Shown here piece after piece: positions 41,399 through 49,342 of a stretch of DNA of 64,000 nucleotides (the stretch's first letter is position 1; every line of letters begins with the position of its first letter). The notes under the pieces are model-generated. The model was not told the DNA's origin. It worked only from the letters and a program-made list of their open reading frames with translations, and did not search any database. This DNA is from Agaricicola taiwanensis (GTDB taxonomy: Bacteria > Pseudomonadota > Alphaproteobacteria > Rhizobiales > Methylopilaceae): contig NZ_BMCP01000002.1 in NCBI RefSeq assembly GCF_014635245.1, positions 496,001 to 560,000 on the forward strand. The letters run 5' to 3'. The position numbers and the translations under genes were made by a program.

Positions 41399-42189
41399 GC
41401 CGCGCGACGATAACGGTGCTGCAGTTCCTGGTGGCGGTCCTTGCCCTGTTGTTCTGGCACTATTCCACGACCATTCCGTTCTGGGGCAACAACAAGCCCT
41501 TCGTTGATCCGTTCTTCTTTTCCACGCCGCTGGACGTGCTGGAACGGACCTGGAGTGATTTCGCGTCCGGCCAGATGTGGCATCATCTTGGCATCACATT
41601 GACCGAGACGATTCTGGCTTTCGCCATCGGTGCTATCGGCGGCATCCTGATCGGCTTCTGGTTTGCCCGACGCGCGCTGCTCGCCGCGGTGTTCGATCCT
41701 TATGTCAAAGCAGCCAATGCTCTGCCGCGCGTGGTGCTGGCGCCGATCTTCGCGCTGTGGTTCGGCCTCGGCATCTGGTCGAAGGTCGCTCTCGGCGTCA
41801 CCCTGGTGTTCTTCATCGTGTTCTTCAACGTCTATCAGGGTGTGAAGGAAGTGAGCCCGACGGTGCTGGCCAATGCGCGCATGTTGGGTATGAACGACCG
41901 TCAGCTGCTGCGGCATGTCTATCTGCCCTCCGCGCTCTCATGGATGTTCTCCTCGCTGCACACATCAGTGGGCTTCGCGCTGGTGGGTGCCGTGGTGGGC
42001 GAATACCTTGGGGCCTCCGCCGGGCTGGGCTATCGAATCCAACAGGCCGAGATGACCTTCGATGTCACCGGTGTCTTTTCGGGAATGCTGGTCCTGACGA
42101 TCTTCGTCATCGTCATCGACACCATCGTGACCATGATCGAGAACCGACTTTTGGTGTGGCGGCCCGCGCCGTCAGCCTCGGCGCAATGA
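41395..42189 (+). CDS. ABC transporter permease (SsuC/TauC type)
   Basis: This inner-membrane permease has 264 residues and about six hydrophobic helices. The binding-protein-dependent transport motif (EAA loop) reads NARMLGMNDRQLLRHVYLPS, which contacts the ATPase. The ending GLGYRIQQAEMTFDVTGVFS is typical for the SsuC/TauC branch. It sits between the ATPase (ATGA overlap) and the binding protein (28 bases). Confidence 0.92.
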   Translation: MSRATITVLQFLVAVLALLFWHYSTTIPFWGNNKPFVDPFFFSTPLDVLERTWSDFASGQMWHHLGITLTETILAFAIGAIGGILIGFWFARRALLAAVFDPYVKAANALPRVVLAPIFALWFGLGIWSKVALGVTLVFFIVFFNVYQGVKEVSPTVLANARMLGMNDRQLLRHVYLPSALSWMFSSLHTSVGFALVGAVVGEYLGASAGLGYRIQQAEMTFDVTGVFSGMLVLTIFVIVIDTIVTMIENRLLVWRPAPSASAQ

Positions 42190-42217
42190 CAACCATAATT
42201 CATCTGGGAGGAATGGC

Positions 42218-43228
42218 ATGAAACTCTTGAACATCCTCGGACTGGCGACAGCCGCGAGTCTTGCTTTCGGCAGCGCGGCCCTCGCGCAGGTGGAGAAGCC
42301 TGACGTGTCGCTGGGTGTTGGCGGCAAGTCGCTGCTCTACTACCTGCCGCTGACCATCGCGGAGCAGAAGGGCTTCTTCAAGGAAGAGGGCCTGAACGTG
42401 ACCATCAACGACTTCAGGGGCGGCTCCCAATCGTTGCAGGCTCTGGTCGGTGGTTCGGTGGATGTGGTCACCGGCGCCTATGAGCACACCATCCGCATGC
42501 AGACCAAGGGGCAGGACATCCGCGCCGTGCTTGAGCTCGGACGCTTCCCGGGCATCGTGCTCGCCGTGGGCAAGGAGAAAGCCGATAAGGTGAAGTCCAT
42601 CGGAGACCTCAAGGGCATGAAGATCGGCGTCACCGCTCCCGGCTCCTCGACGGCCATGTTCGCCACCTATCTTCTGGCCAAGGAAGGGGTGAAGCCGGAA
42701 GAAGTCGCCTTCATCGGCGTGGGTGGCGGCGCCACTGGTGTTGCCGCCATGCAGCGCGGCGAAATCGACGCCATCTCCAACCTGGACCCGGTCATCTCGA
42801 CCCTGGCGCGTGACAACCTCATCACCATCCTGGCGGACACGCGTACCGAGGAAGGTACCAAGAAGATCTTTGGCGGCAACAATCCGGCCGCGGTGCTCTA
42901 CACCAAGCAGGAGTTCATAGAGAACAATCCGAAGACGGTGCAGGCCCTGGTGAACGGCCTCTACAAGGCGCTGAAGTGGCTGGACACGGCAACGCCGGAG
43001 GACGTGGCGGACACGGTGCCGGCGCAATATCACCTGAACGACCGCACGCTTTATCTGGAAGCTGTCAAGAACTCCCTGCCCACCTATTCCCGCACCGGTG
43101 TCATCACCGAGGAGGGCCAGAAGGCTGCCATGGAACTGCTGTCCTATGATCCGGAGATGGCGAAGGCCACTGTGGATGTCAGCAAGACGTTCGATGGCCA
43201 GTTCGTGAAGAAGGCCGCAGGCAACTGA
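42218..43228 (+). CDS. ABC transporter substrate-binding protein (NMT1/SsuA-like)
   Basis: The periplasmic binding protein has 336 residues. A signal peptide (MKLLNILGLATAASLAFGSA, cleavage after ALA-Q) is present. The fold starts SLGVGGKSLLYYLPLTIAEQ and shows the family pattern GFFKEEGLNVTINDFRGGSQ, ALVGGSVDVVTGAYEHTI and KGMKIGVTAPGSSTAMFATY. Ligands in this family include nitrate, sulfonates, taurine and pyrimidine precursors; the sequence does not say which. A GGGAGGAA site precedes the ATG, and a strong hairpin follows the gene. Confidence 0.9.
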   Translation: MKLLNILGLATAASLAFGSAALAQVEKPDVSLGVGGKSLLYYLPLTIAEQKGFFKEEGLNVTINDFRGGSQSLQALVGGSVDVVTGAYEHTIRMQTKGQDIRAVLELGRFPGIVLAVGKEKADKVKSIGDLKGMKIGVTAPGSSTAMFATYLLAKEGVKPEEVAFIGVGGGATGVAAMQRGEIDAISNLDPVISTLARDNLITILADTRTEEGTKKIFGGNNPAAVLYTKQEFIENNPKTVQALVNGLYKALKWLDTATPEDVADTVPAQYHLNDRTLYLEAVKNSLPTYSRTGVITEEGQKAAMELLSYDPEMAKATVDVSKTFDGQFVKKAAGN

Positions 43229-43237
43229 CTTCAAATT

Positions 43238-43272
43238 GATGGCGCCGATGACGTTTGTTCATCGGCGCCATC
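43238..43272 (+). terminator. Terminator-like hairpin after the ABC operon
   Basis: A 14-bp perfect stem (GATGGCGCCGATGA/TCATCGGCGCCATC) with a 7-base loop starts 9 bases past the binding-protein stop. Only a short T run (CACCGCTTTT) follows, so it may act mainly by stabilising the mRNA 3' end. Confidence 0.7.
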
Positions 43273-43381
43273 ACCGCTTTTCGCTTCAGCGAGACCTTTC
43301 GGGCGCCTAATGTTCCCGTTGAGACATTGAGTCGGCTTTACGTCCTAACGCCTTGCAGGACGTGACCTTCCGGGGGCGCAG

Positions 43382-44230
43382 GTGAATATCCTCTCTATCC
43401 AGTCCTGGGTTGCATACGGCCATGTAGGCAATGCCTCGGCCGTTTTTCCCATGCAGCGGCTTGGCCATGAAGTCTGGAGCGTCAACACTGTCCAGTTTTC
43501 CAATCACACAGGCTATGGCCAATGGCGGGGACAGGTCTTTTCCGGAGAGGCCATACGCGAGCTCGTCACAGGCATAGAAGAGCGCGGCGTGCTGCCCCGC
43601 TGCGATGGTGTCCTGTCCGGCTATATGGGAGACGCCGGCATCGGTGAGGCGATCCTGGAAGCGGCAGCGAAGGTCCGGTCTCTCAATCCGGACACGCTTT
43701 ATTGCTGCGATCCCGTGATCGGCGACGTTGGGCGCGGAGTCTTCGTGCGCCCCGGCATTCCCGAATTCATGCGGGACAGGACTGTTCCCGCCGCCGATAT
43801 CATCACGCCAAACCAGTTCGAGCTGGAATACCTCTCCGGCATGTCGGTCCAAAGCCTGAGTGAAGCTGTGGCGGCGCTCAAGCATGTCCATTCGATGGGC
43901 CCGCGGATCGTTCTCGTGACCAGCTTCCGAACGAATGAAACGCCGGATGACGCCATCGAGATGCTGGTATCCGACGGCGCGCAGCGTTTCCGCGTGCGTA
44001 CCCCGCTGTTGCCGCTTTCCATCAACGGCGCGGGTGACGCCATCGCAGCATTGTTCTTCGTTCATTACCTCGTTACGCGCGATATCGCCGCCTCGCTGGT
44101 AAAGGCAGCATCGTCCATATACGGCCTCCTGAAGCGAACCGCAGAGGCCCAATCCCGCGAAATCCTCACCGTCGCCGCACAGGATGAGTTCGTCTCGCCA
44201 ACCACTCTGTTCCAGGCCGAAAGCATCTGA
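43382..44230 (+). CDS. pdxY: Pyridoxal kinase PdxY
   Basis: PdxY phosphorylates pyridoxal in the PLP salvage pathway. The opening SIQSWVAYGHVGNASAVFPM and NTVQFSNHTGYGQWRG are diagnostic for pyridoxal kinases. YCCDPVIGDVGRGVFV and ADIITPNQFELEYLSG follow, and the ribokinase-family catalytic loop is INGAGDAIAALFFVH. Length is 282 residues. The start is GTG. Its stop overlaps the phzF start by one base (TGATG). Confidence 0.93.
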   Translation: MNILSIQSWVAYGHVGNASAVFPMQRLGHEVWSVNTVQFSNHTGYGQWRGQVFSGEAIRELVTGIEERGVLPRCDGVLSGYMGDAGIGEAILEAAAKVRSLNPDTLYCCDPVIGDVGRGVFVRPGIPEFMRDRTVPAADIITPNQFELEYLSGMSVQSLSEAVAALKHVHSMGPRIVLVTSFRTNETPDDAIEMLVSDGAQRFRVRTPLLPLSINGAGDAIAALFFVHYLVTRDIAASLVKAASSIYGLLKRTAEAQSREILTVAAQDEFVSPTTLFQAESI

Positions 44231-45132
44231 TGCCCCGTCGTTACCGCATTCTCGACGTGTTCACTGACCGGCCGCTCACCGGCAATCCGCTGGCGGTCGT
44301 GCTTGATTGCGACGGATTGGATACGCAAGCGATGCAGTCCATCGCGCGGGAGTTCAATCTGTCGGAAACGGTGTTCCTGCTGCCGCCTGCCGATGATGTG
44401 AACCTGGCGCGGCTGCGCATTTTCACGCCTCGCCGCGAACTGCCTTTCGCCGGCCACCCCACTGTGGGGACCGCCGTTCAACTTGCGATCGAAAATGCGG
44501 TCGGGTTCCGCGAGGACATCAATTTTCTCGTCGAGGAGCAGGTTGGCCTGGTGCCTTGTACGGTGCGCCTGATGGACACCGGCAAGGGACGGGCCCGGTT
44601 TGAACTCCCCAAACTGCCGGAGCGCCTTCCCTGGAATTTCGACAGGAGCGACGTCGCAGCCGCCCTTTCGCTTGAACCTGGAGACATCGGCTGCGGTGAC
44701 TATGTGCCGGCGCGGTTCTCCGCGGGCGTGCCGTTCTACTATGTCCCGCTGTCCGATCTGGATGCGGTCGCCCGGGCGCGGCCGGACATGAGCCGGTGGA
44801 ACAACGTCTTCGATGCGGCGGCGCCGGAAATCTATGTCTACACCAAGGGCGGACGGGAGGAGGGCGCATCCTATCACGCCCGGATGTTTGCGCCCTCCAT
44901 GGGTATCGCCGAGGACCCGGCCACGGGCGCCGCGGCGGCGGGTTTCGCAGGCGTCGTCCAAGCCACCGAGCGGCCCGGAGACGGCGAACACACCTATGTC
45001 ATCGAGCAGGGCTATGAGATGGGGCGCCCGAGCCGAATCGTCCTGTCCCTCATCATCGAGAATCGGGCGCTCACCGCAGCCACCATCGGCGGCCATGCCG
45101 TGGTGGTTGCCTCCGGCGAGCTGCACGTCTAA
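44230..45132 (+). CDS. PhzF family isomerase/epimerase
   Basis: This 300-residue protein has the diaminopimelate-epimerase-like fold. Signatures are RYRILDVFTDRPLTGNPLAV, EFNLSETVFLLPP with the catalytic Glu of PhzF enzymes, LPFAGHPTVGTA, and GIAEDPATGAAAAGFAGVV. PhzF proper acts in phenazine synthesis, but most family members have unknown substrates and there are no phenazine genes here. It is translationally coupled to pdxY. Confidence 0.88.
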   Translation: MPRRYRILDVFTDRPLTGNPLAVVLDCDGLDTQAMQSIAREFNLSETVFLLPPADDVNLARLRIFTPRRELPFAGHPTVGTAVQLAIENAVGFREDINFLVEEQVGLVPCTVRLMDTGKGRARFELPKLPERLPWNFDRSDVAAALSLEPGDIGCGDYVPARFSAGVPFYYVPLSDLDAVARARPDMSRWNNVFDAAAPEIYVYTKGGREEGASYHARMFAPSMGIAEDPATGAAAAGFAGVVQATERPGDGEHTYVIEQGYEMGRPSRIVLSLIIENRALTAATIGGHAVVVASGELHV

Positions 45133-45147
45133 CCGAAAGCCCGTCTG

Positions 45148-45498
45148 TTAGAGCTTGTCTGCCTTGTCGAAGACAGGGCCACCTTCCGGCTCATCGGAAA
45201 TGCCTTCGTCCGGTATGTCCTCAGCCGCGTGCCGCGCCATTTCGGATCGCTCGTCGAGGCCATCGTCGGTCTCGATGCCGCCTGTGCCGGACAAATGAAA
45301 GTTCGTCTTGTCGCTGACGGGACGGGTGCCGACGCTCTTTTCACGAATTTCGTCCTGCGCGACGCTCGTTTCACCTTCGATGGTGGGCGCCCGAGTCCCG
45401 GTAGGCGACTCCAGGATGGGCCGTTCGTCCATTCTGGTCTCGGCCGTATTGGCGTAATTGCTGTTCCGCTTCGGCGGGTCACGATCCTGACGTGCCAT
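45148..45498 (-). CDS. Small acidic, probably disordered protein
   Basis: This 116-residue protein is hydrophilic throughout. A basic start (MARQDRDPPKRNSNYANTAE) is followed by a Glu/Asp/Gly/Thr-rich body (DDGLDERSEMARHAAEDIPD) with no membrane segment, Cys or recognisable domain. It is probably largely disordered. AAGGGAG about 9 bases before the ATG supports translation. It converges on phzF with 15 bases between stops. I do not recognise a family. Confidence 0.6.
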   Translation of the reverse strand: MARQDRDPPKRNSNYANTAETRMDERPILESPTGTRAPTIEGETSVAQDEIREKSVGTRPVSDKTNFHLSGTGGIETDDGLDERSEMARHAAEDIPDEGISDEPEGGPVFDKADKL

Positions 45499-45830
45499 GG
45501 TTTTTTCTCCCTTGTTGGGGAGTGAACGTCAGGCGCGCGCGGCCGTTCCTTGCAAGGTGGATGCACCCCTCGATCTGATGGCAGCTCCAGGGGTGAGCCG
45601 GAGCTGCCGCCTCGGTGATCGGCAGGGAAGGCACGGCTCTGGACGGAGAGAATGGCGCCGAGCCCCAGGGCCTGTAGAGAGCACAGCGCCACGCCCGTTA
45701 TCGTTGCATCCATTTCTTTCGCTGTAATCATAAAGCAGAGCTCGCTGCGCGGACCGGCGTGAAGCGCTTGCCAGCCAAAGAGCTCTCGGGTTATGAACGG
45801 CCTTCGGTCGCCGCTAGGCTGCCGCACGGC
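45499..45830. other. Intergenic region, nothing recognised
   Basis: About 330 bases between the start of the acidic-protein gene and the leu leader. Short ORFs here have unconvincing composition. Any promoters for the two divergent transcripts should be in this stretch, but I see no clear -35/-10 pair. Confidence 0.5.
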
Positions 45831-45848
45831 GCAACGAGGACATTCGCG

Positions 45849-45947
45849 ATGAGCGCGAAGTTGACCTTCTTCCGGAATGAGAATGGCATTTTCGCCAATC
45901 CGTCCGCGCGCCTTCTTTCCGGTCTCCTTCTCCTTAGTCGCCCCTGA
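45849..45947 (+). CDS. leuA leader peptide
   Basis: A 32-codon ORF lies 95 bases upstream of leuA. A well-placed GAGGA 8 bases before the ATG shows it is translated. The peptide begins MSAKLTFFRNENG and ends RLLSGLLLLSRP, so six of its last eleven residues are Leu, four of them consecutive (codons 26-29), just before the stop. This is the layout of leu operon leader peptides (compare E. coli LeuL with four consecutive Leu). Ribosome stalling on these codons when Leu-tRNA is low would control the downstream RNA fold. Confidence 0.82.
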   Translation: MSAKLTFFRNENGIFANPSARLLSGLLLLSRP

Positions 45948-45981
45948 GGGCCGGCCGGGCGTGTGCCTGGGCACTCAGGGG
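45941..45981 (+). promoter_or_regulatory. Nested hairpin at the leu leader stop codon
   Basis: An outer stem CCCCTGAG (45941-45948) / CTCAGGGG (45974-45981) encloses a 6-bp stem CCGGGC/GCCTGG with a GTGT loop. The leader stop codon TGA lies inside the 5' arm. A ribosome finishing the leader would open the hairpin, while one stalled at the Leu codons would leave it free. No T run follows, so it is not a standard intrinsic terminator. Confidence 0.65.
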
Positions 45982-46042
45982 ACAGGATCGAACCCAAGAC
46001 CCAGAGCGCGATACGCATTCGCCTGAAAGAAGGATCTCTCCA

Positions 46043-47596
46043 ATGCCAGCTTCCGCACCGTCCGACCGCGTCATCATTTTCGACACCACCCTGCGTGATG
46101 GCGAGCAGTGTCCTGGCGCCTCAATGACCTATGAAGAAAAAATCGAGGTTGCCGAACTTCTGGAATCAATGGGCGTGGACGTCATCGAAGCCGGCTTCCC
46201 CATTGCCAGCCAGGGCGATTTCGAAAGTGTCCATGAAATCGCCAAGCGTTCCGAAAAGGCCGTGATCGCCGGCCTTGCACGCGCCATTTCGGGCGATATC
46301 GCCCGGGCCGGGGAAGCGGTGAGGGTTGCCAAACGGCCCCGTATCCACACTTTCGTGTCGACTTCGCCGATCCATCTCGCTCATCAGATGCGCAAGACGG
46401 AAGAGCAGGTTCTGGAGATCATTTCGGCAACTGTGGCCCAGGCGCGCAACCTGGTGGAGGATGTCGAATGGTCGGCCATGGATGCGACGCGCACGCCGAT
46501 CGAATACCTGTGCCGCTGTGTCGAGGCCGCCATCAAGGCGGGCGCGACCACCATCAACCTGCCGGATACGGTCGGCTATGCGGTGCCGGAAGAATATGCG
46601 GCGATGTTCCGCGCGGTGCGTGAGCGGGTGCCGGGTGCTGACAAGGTGATCTTCTCCACCCATTGCCATAACGACCTCGGCCTTGCAGTCGCCAATTCGC
46701 TGGCAGGCCTCGCCGGCGGCGCGCGGCAGATCGAATGCACGCTGAACGGCATCGGCGAACGCGCCGGAAATGCCGCGTTGGAGGAGATCGTCATGGCGAT
46801 CAAGACCCGTGCCGATGTGCTGCCCTACGGAACAGGGGTGGACAGCACGATGTTGACGCGCGCGTCCAAGATGGTATCGGCGGTCACCTCTTTCCCGGTG
46901 CAATACAACAAGGCCATCGTCGGGCGGAATGCTTTCGCCCACGAAAGCGGCATTCACCAGGATGGCATGCTGAAGAACAACACGACTTACGAGATCATGA
47001 CGCCGGAATCGGTGGGCGTGACCAAGACCTCGCTCGTTATGGGCAAACATTCCGGCCGCCATGCCTTCCGGGAAAAGCTGAAGGATCTCGGCTATGAGCT
47101 GGGCGAAAATGCCCTGGAGGATGTGTTCAACCGGTTCAAGAATCTGGCCGACCGCAAGAAGAATGTCTACGACGAGGACATCGAGGCGCTGGTGGACCAG
47201 GAGATCGCCTCCGCGCATGACCGCACCAAGGTGTTGTCGCTGACCGTGATCGCGGGAACCATGGGTCCGCAATCGGCGACATTGACGCTTGATATCGATG
47301 GTGAACATCGGACGACACAGGCCTCCGGAAACGGCCCGGTCGATGCAACCTTCCACGCCATACGCCAGCTGATTCCACACGAGGCGGTGCTGGAGCTTTA
47401 TCAGGTGCACGCGGTCACCGAGGGCACAGATGCCCAGGCGGAGGTATCCATACGCCTGTCGGAAGCGGGTTATACTGTCACAGCTCGTTCCTCCGATCCC
47501 GACACATTGGTGGCTTCTGCCAAGGCCTATGTGGCGGCTCTCAACAAGCTTTCATCGAAGCGAAACAGGCTACACGCTCAAGCAGCTTCGGCATAA
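46043..47596 (+). CDS. leuA: 2-isopropylmalate synthase LeuA
   Basis: LeuA condenses acetyl-CoA with 2-oxoisovalerate, the first committed step to leucine. The N-terminal TIM barrel shows DTTLRDGEQCPGASMTYEEK, the metal-binding STHCHNDLGLAVANSLAG and GIGERAGNAALEEIVMAI. The C-terminal roughly 130 residues (about 385-510) form the allosteric leucine-binding domain. Length is 517 residues. AAGGA lies upstream of the ATG. The preceding Leu-rich leader indicates control by leucine supply as well as by feedback. Confidence 0.95.
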   Translation: MPASAPSDRVIIFDTTLRDGEQCPGASMTYEEKIEVAELLESMGVDVIEAGFPIASQGDFESVHEIAKRSEKAVIAGLARAISGDIARAGEAVRVAKRPRIHTFVSTSPIHLAHQMRKTEEQVLEIISATVAQARNLVEDVEWSAMDATRTPIEYLCRCVEAAIKAGATTINLPDTVGYAVPEEYAAMFRAVRERVPGADKVIFSTHCHNDLGLAVANSLAGLAGGARQIECTLNGIGERAGNAALEEIVMAIKTRADVLPYGTGVDSTMLTRASKMVSAVTSFPVQYNKAIVGRNAFAHESGIHQDGMLKNNTTYEIMTPESVGVTKTSLVMGKHSGRHAFREKLKDLGYELGENALEDVFNRFKNLADRKKNVYDEDIEALVDQEIASAHDRTKVLSLTVIAGTMGPQSATLTLDIDGEHRTTQASGNGPVDATFHAIRQLIPHEAVLELYQVHAVTEGTDAQAEVSIRLSEAGYTVTARSSDPDTLVASAKAYVAALNKLSSKRNRLHAQAASA

Positions 47597-47628
47597 GCGC
47601 AGCTTTTGAAACTAGATGTGAATTGTTT

Positions 47629-47662
47629 ACAGCCCCTGTGCACGGCGATGCACAGGGGCTGT
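47629..47662. repeat. 14-bp inverted repeat after leuA
   Basis: ACAGCCCCTGTGCA/TGCACAGGGGCTGT with a 6-base loop lies 32 bases beyond the leuA stop. It can act as a terminator or mRNA end, although no T run follows (CATGTAACG). Confidence 0.6.
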
Positions 47663-47810
47663 CATGTAACGCCGCAAGCTATCCCAGGATTGCCATTTTC
47701 TAGTGTGGGAGGAAAACGTTGCCCTTGACCCGGGCAGCTTGTGCTTTGCAGAATAACCTTCCAAAAATACTGCAACTGAAAAAGAACCCCTTGCGGGGAG
47801 GAGGCATTGA

Positions 47811-48794
47811 ATGGTCGGAAGAGTGTTTAAGATTGCAGCAGCCGGTCTTGGCTTGCTGGCCCTCAGCGCCGGTGTTGCCGCTGCGCAGTCGTATCCCACG
47901 CGGAACGTCACCGTCGTGGTGCCGTTCTCCGCAGGTGGTCCGACCGATACCGTCACCCGTCTCGTCGCGGAAGCCATGAGCCGCGACCTCGGTCAACAGA
48001 TCGTTGTCGAGAATGTCGGCGGTGCCGGCGGAACACTGGGCGCCGCCCGAGTCGCAAAGGCGGATCCCGACGGCTATACCCTGCTGCTGCATCACATCGG
48101 TATGGCGACCAGCGCCACGCTTTACAGGAAGCTTCCCTACGAGCCGCTCAACGCTTTTGAATACGTCGGTCTGGTGACCGATGTGCCGATGGTCATCGTT
48201 TCCAAGCCCAATTGGGAGCCGACGGATCTGAAGAGCCTGATCGAATATGTGAAGGCCAACAAGGACACCGTCACCTATGCCAACGCCGGCATCGGTGCTG
48301 CCTCTCATCTGTGTGGCATGCTGTTCATGAGCGCCATTGAGACCGAGGTAACGACGGTGCCATATAAGGGAACCGGCCCCGCTCTGACCGATCTCATGGG
48401 CGGACAGGTCGATTTCATGTGCGATCAGACCACCAACACGACCAACCAGATCAAGTCGGGCAAGATCAAGGCCTATGCCACGACGACCAAGGAGCGCCTG
48501 GATAACCTTCCTGACGTTCCGACGGCCGCGGAACAGGGTCTTGCCGATTTCCAGGTCGGCATCTGGCATGGCCTCTATGCGCCGAAGGGAACGCCCAAGG
48601 AAGTGATCGATCGTCTCAGCGCGTCGCTCCAGAAAGCCTTGAAAGACGAAAACGTCGTGAAGCAGTTCGCCTCGCTTGGCACTGCGCCCTCAACCCAGGA
48701 AGAGGCAACGCCGGCCGCGCTCAAGGAGAAGCTTGAAAGCGAGATCAAGCGCTGGGAACCGGTTATCAAGGCTGCCGGCCAGTACGCCGACTGA
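47811..48794 (+). CDS. tctC: Tripartite tricarboxylate transporter binding protein TctC
   Basis: This is a periplasmic Bug-family receptor. The signal peptide MVGRVFKIAAAGLGLLALSA is cleaved after AAAQ. Fold signatures are YPTRNVTVVVPFSAGGPTDT, VVENVGGAGGTLGAARVAKA and PDGYTLLLHHIG. Length is 327 residues. GGGGAGGAGG precedes the ATG. It is first in the tctC-tctB-tctA operon, so it is the partner of that permease. The ligand (citrate or another di/tricarboxylate) is not predictable. Confidence 0.92.
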   Translation: MVGRVFKIAAAGLGLLALSAGVAAAQSYPTRNVTVVVPFSAGGPTDTVTRLVAEAMSRDLGQQIVVENVGGAGGTLGAARVAKADPDGYTLLLHHIGMATSATLYRKLPYEPLNAFEYVGLVTDVPMVIVSKPNWEPTDLKSLIEYVKANKDTVTYANAGIGAASHLCGMLFMSAIETEVTTVPYKGTGPALTDLMGGQVDFMCDQTTNTTNQIKSGKIKAYATTTKERLDNLPDVPTAAEQGLADFQVGIWHGLYAPKGTPKEVIDRLSASLQKALKDENVVKQFASLGTAPSTQEEATPAALKEKLESEIKRWEPVIKAAGQYAD

Positions 48795-48879
48795 TTGCTT
48801 ATCACCGACGCTTTTGAAGTGTCCGAACTGAACGTGGCTCGCCGCATAGCGGCGAGCCAAATCGTACGGGGGGTAATCC

Positions 48880-49332
48880 TTGAGTATCAATAAAAGAGAC
48901 ATGGTGTCGGGGGCATTCCTCATTGCCCTTGGCCTTTTTTTTGGGATCTACGCCTACGTAGACTTAAATATTGGCTCAGCCTTCCGCATGGGGCCGGGCT
49001 TCTTTCCCGTGGTGCTCTCCGGCCTATTGATCCTGATCGGCATCATCGTCGTGCTGCAGTCCCTCAATGCCGAGCATCCCCTCATGACGCCTATTGCCTG
49101 GCGTGGGCTGTTCTTCATCCTGTTGTCGCCGATCGTCTTCGGCCTCACGATTCGCGCGCTCGGCTTCGTTCCGGCAGTGGTACTGGTCTGCGGGATTTCC
49201 GCTTTTGCCAGCCACCGCATGGGGGTGCTCAAGGCGGCGATCATCACCGTCTGTATGACGCTCTTCTGCATCGGGGTGTTCTATTACGCTCTGGGGCTTC
49301 CTGTTCGCCTGTTCGGCGGCTGGCTCAACTGA
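48880..49332 (+). CDS. tctB: Tripartite tricarboxylate transporter small subunit TctB
   Basis: This 150-residue protein has four hydrophobic helices (for example SGAFLIALGLFFGIYAYVDL and GPGFFPVVLSGLLILIGIIV), the pattern of TctB. The GxGFFPVVL segment is characteristic. The start TTG at 48880 follows GGGGGG; ATG at 48901 is an alternative. It lies between tctC and tctA. Confidence 0.9.
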   Translation: MSINKRDMVSGAFLIALGLFFGIYAYVDLNIGSAFRMGPGFFPVVLSGLLILIGIIVVLQSLNAEHPLMTPIAWRGLFFILLSPIVFGLTIRALGFVPAVVLVCGISAFASHRMGVLKAAIITVCMTLFCIGVFYYALGLPVRLFGGWLN

Positions 49333-49342
49333 GGACGAGACA

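Noticed and set aside
45704..45735. TTGCAT ... CATAAA as a promoter for the leu leader
   Set aside because: The spacing is 19 bases and the -10 match is weak, so it is not listed as a feature.
46166..47410. 414-codon minus-strand ORF antisense to leuA
   Set aside because: The sense strand is unmistakably LeuA; the antisense product has no domain.
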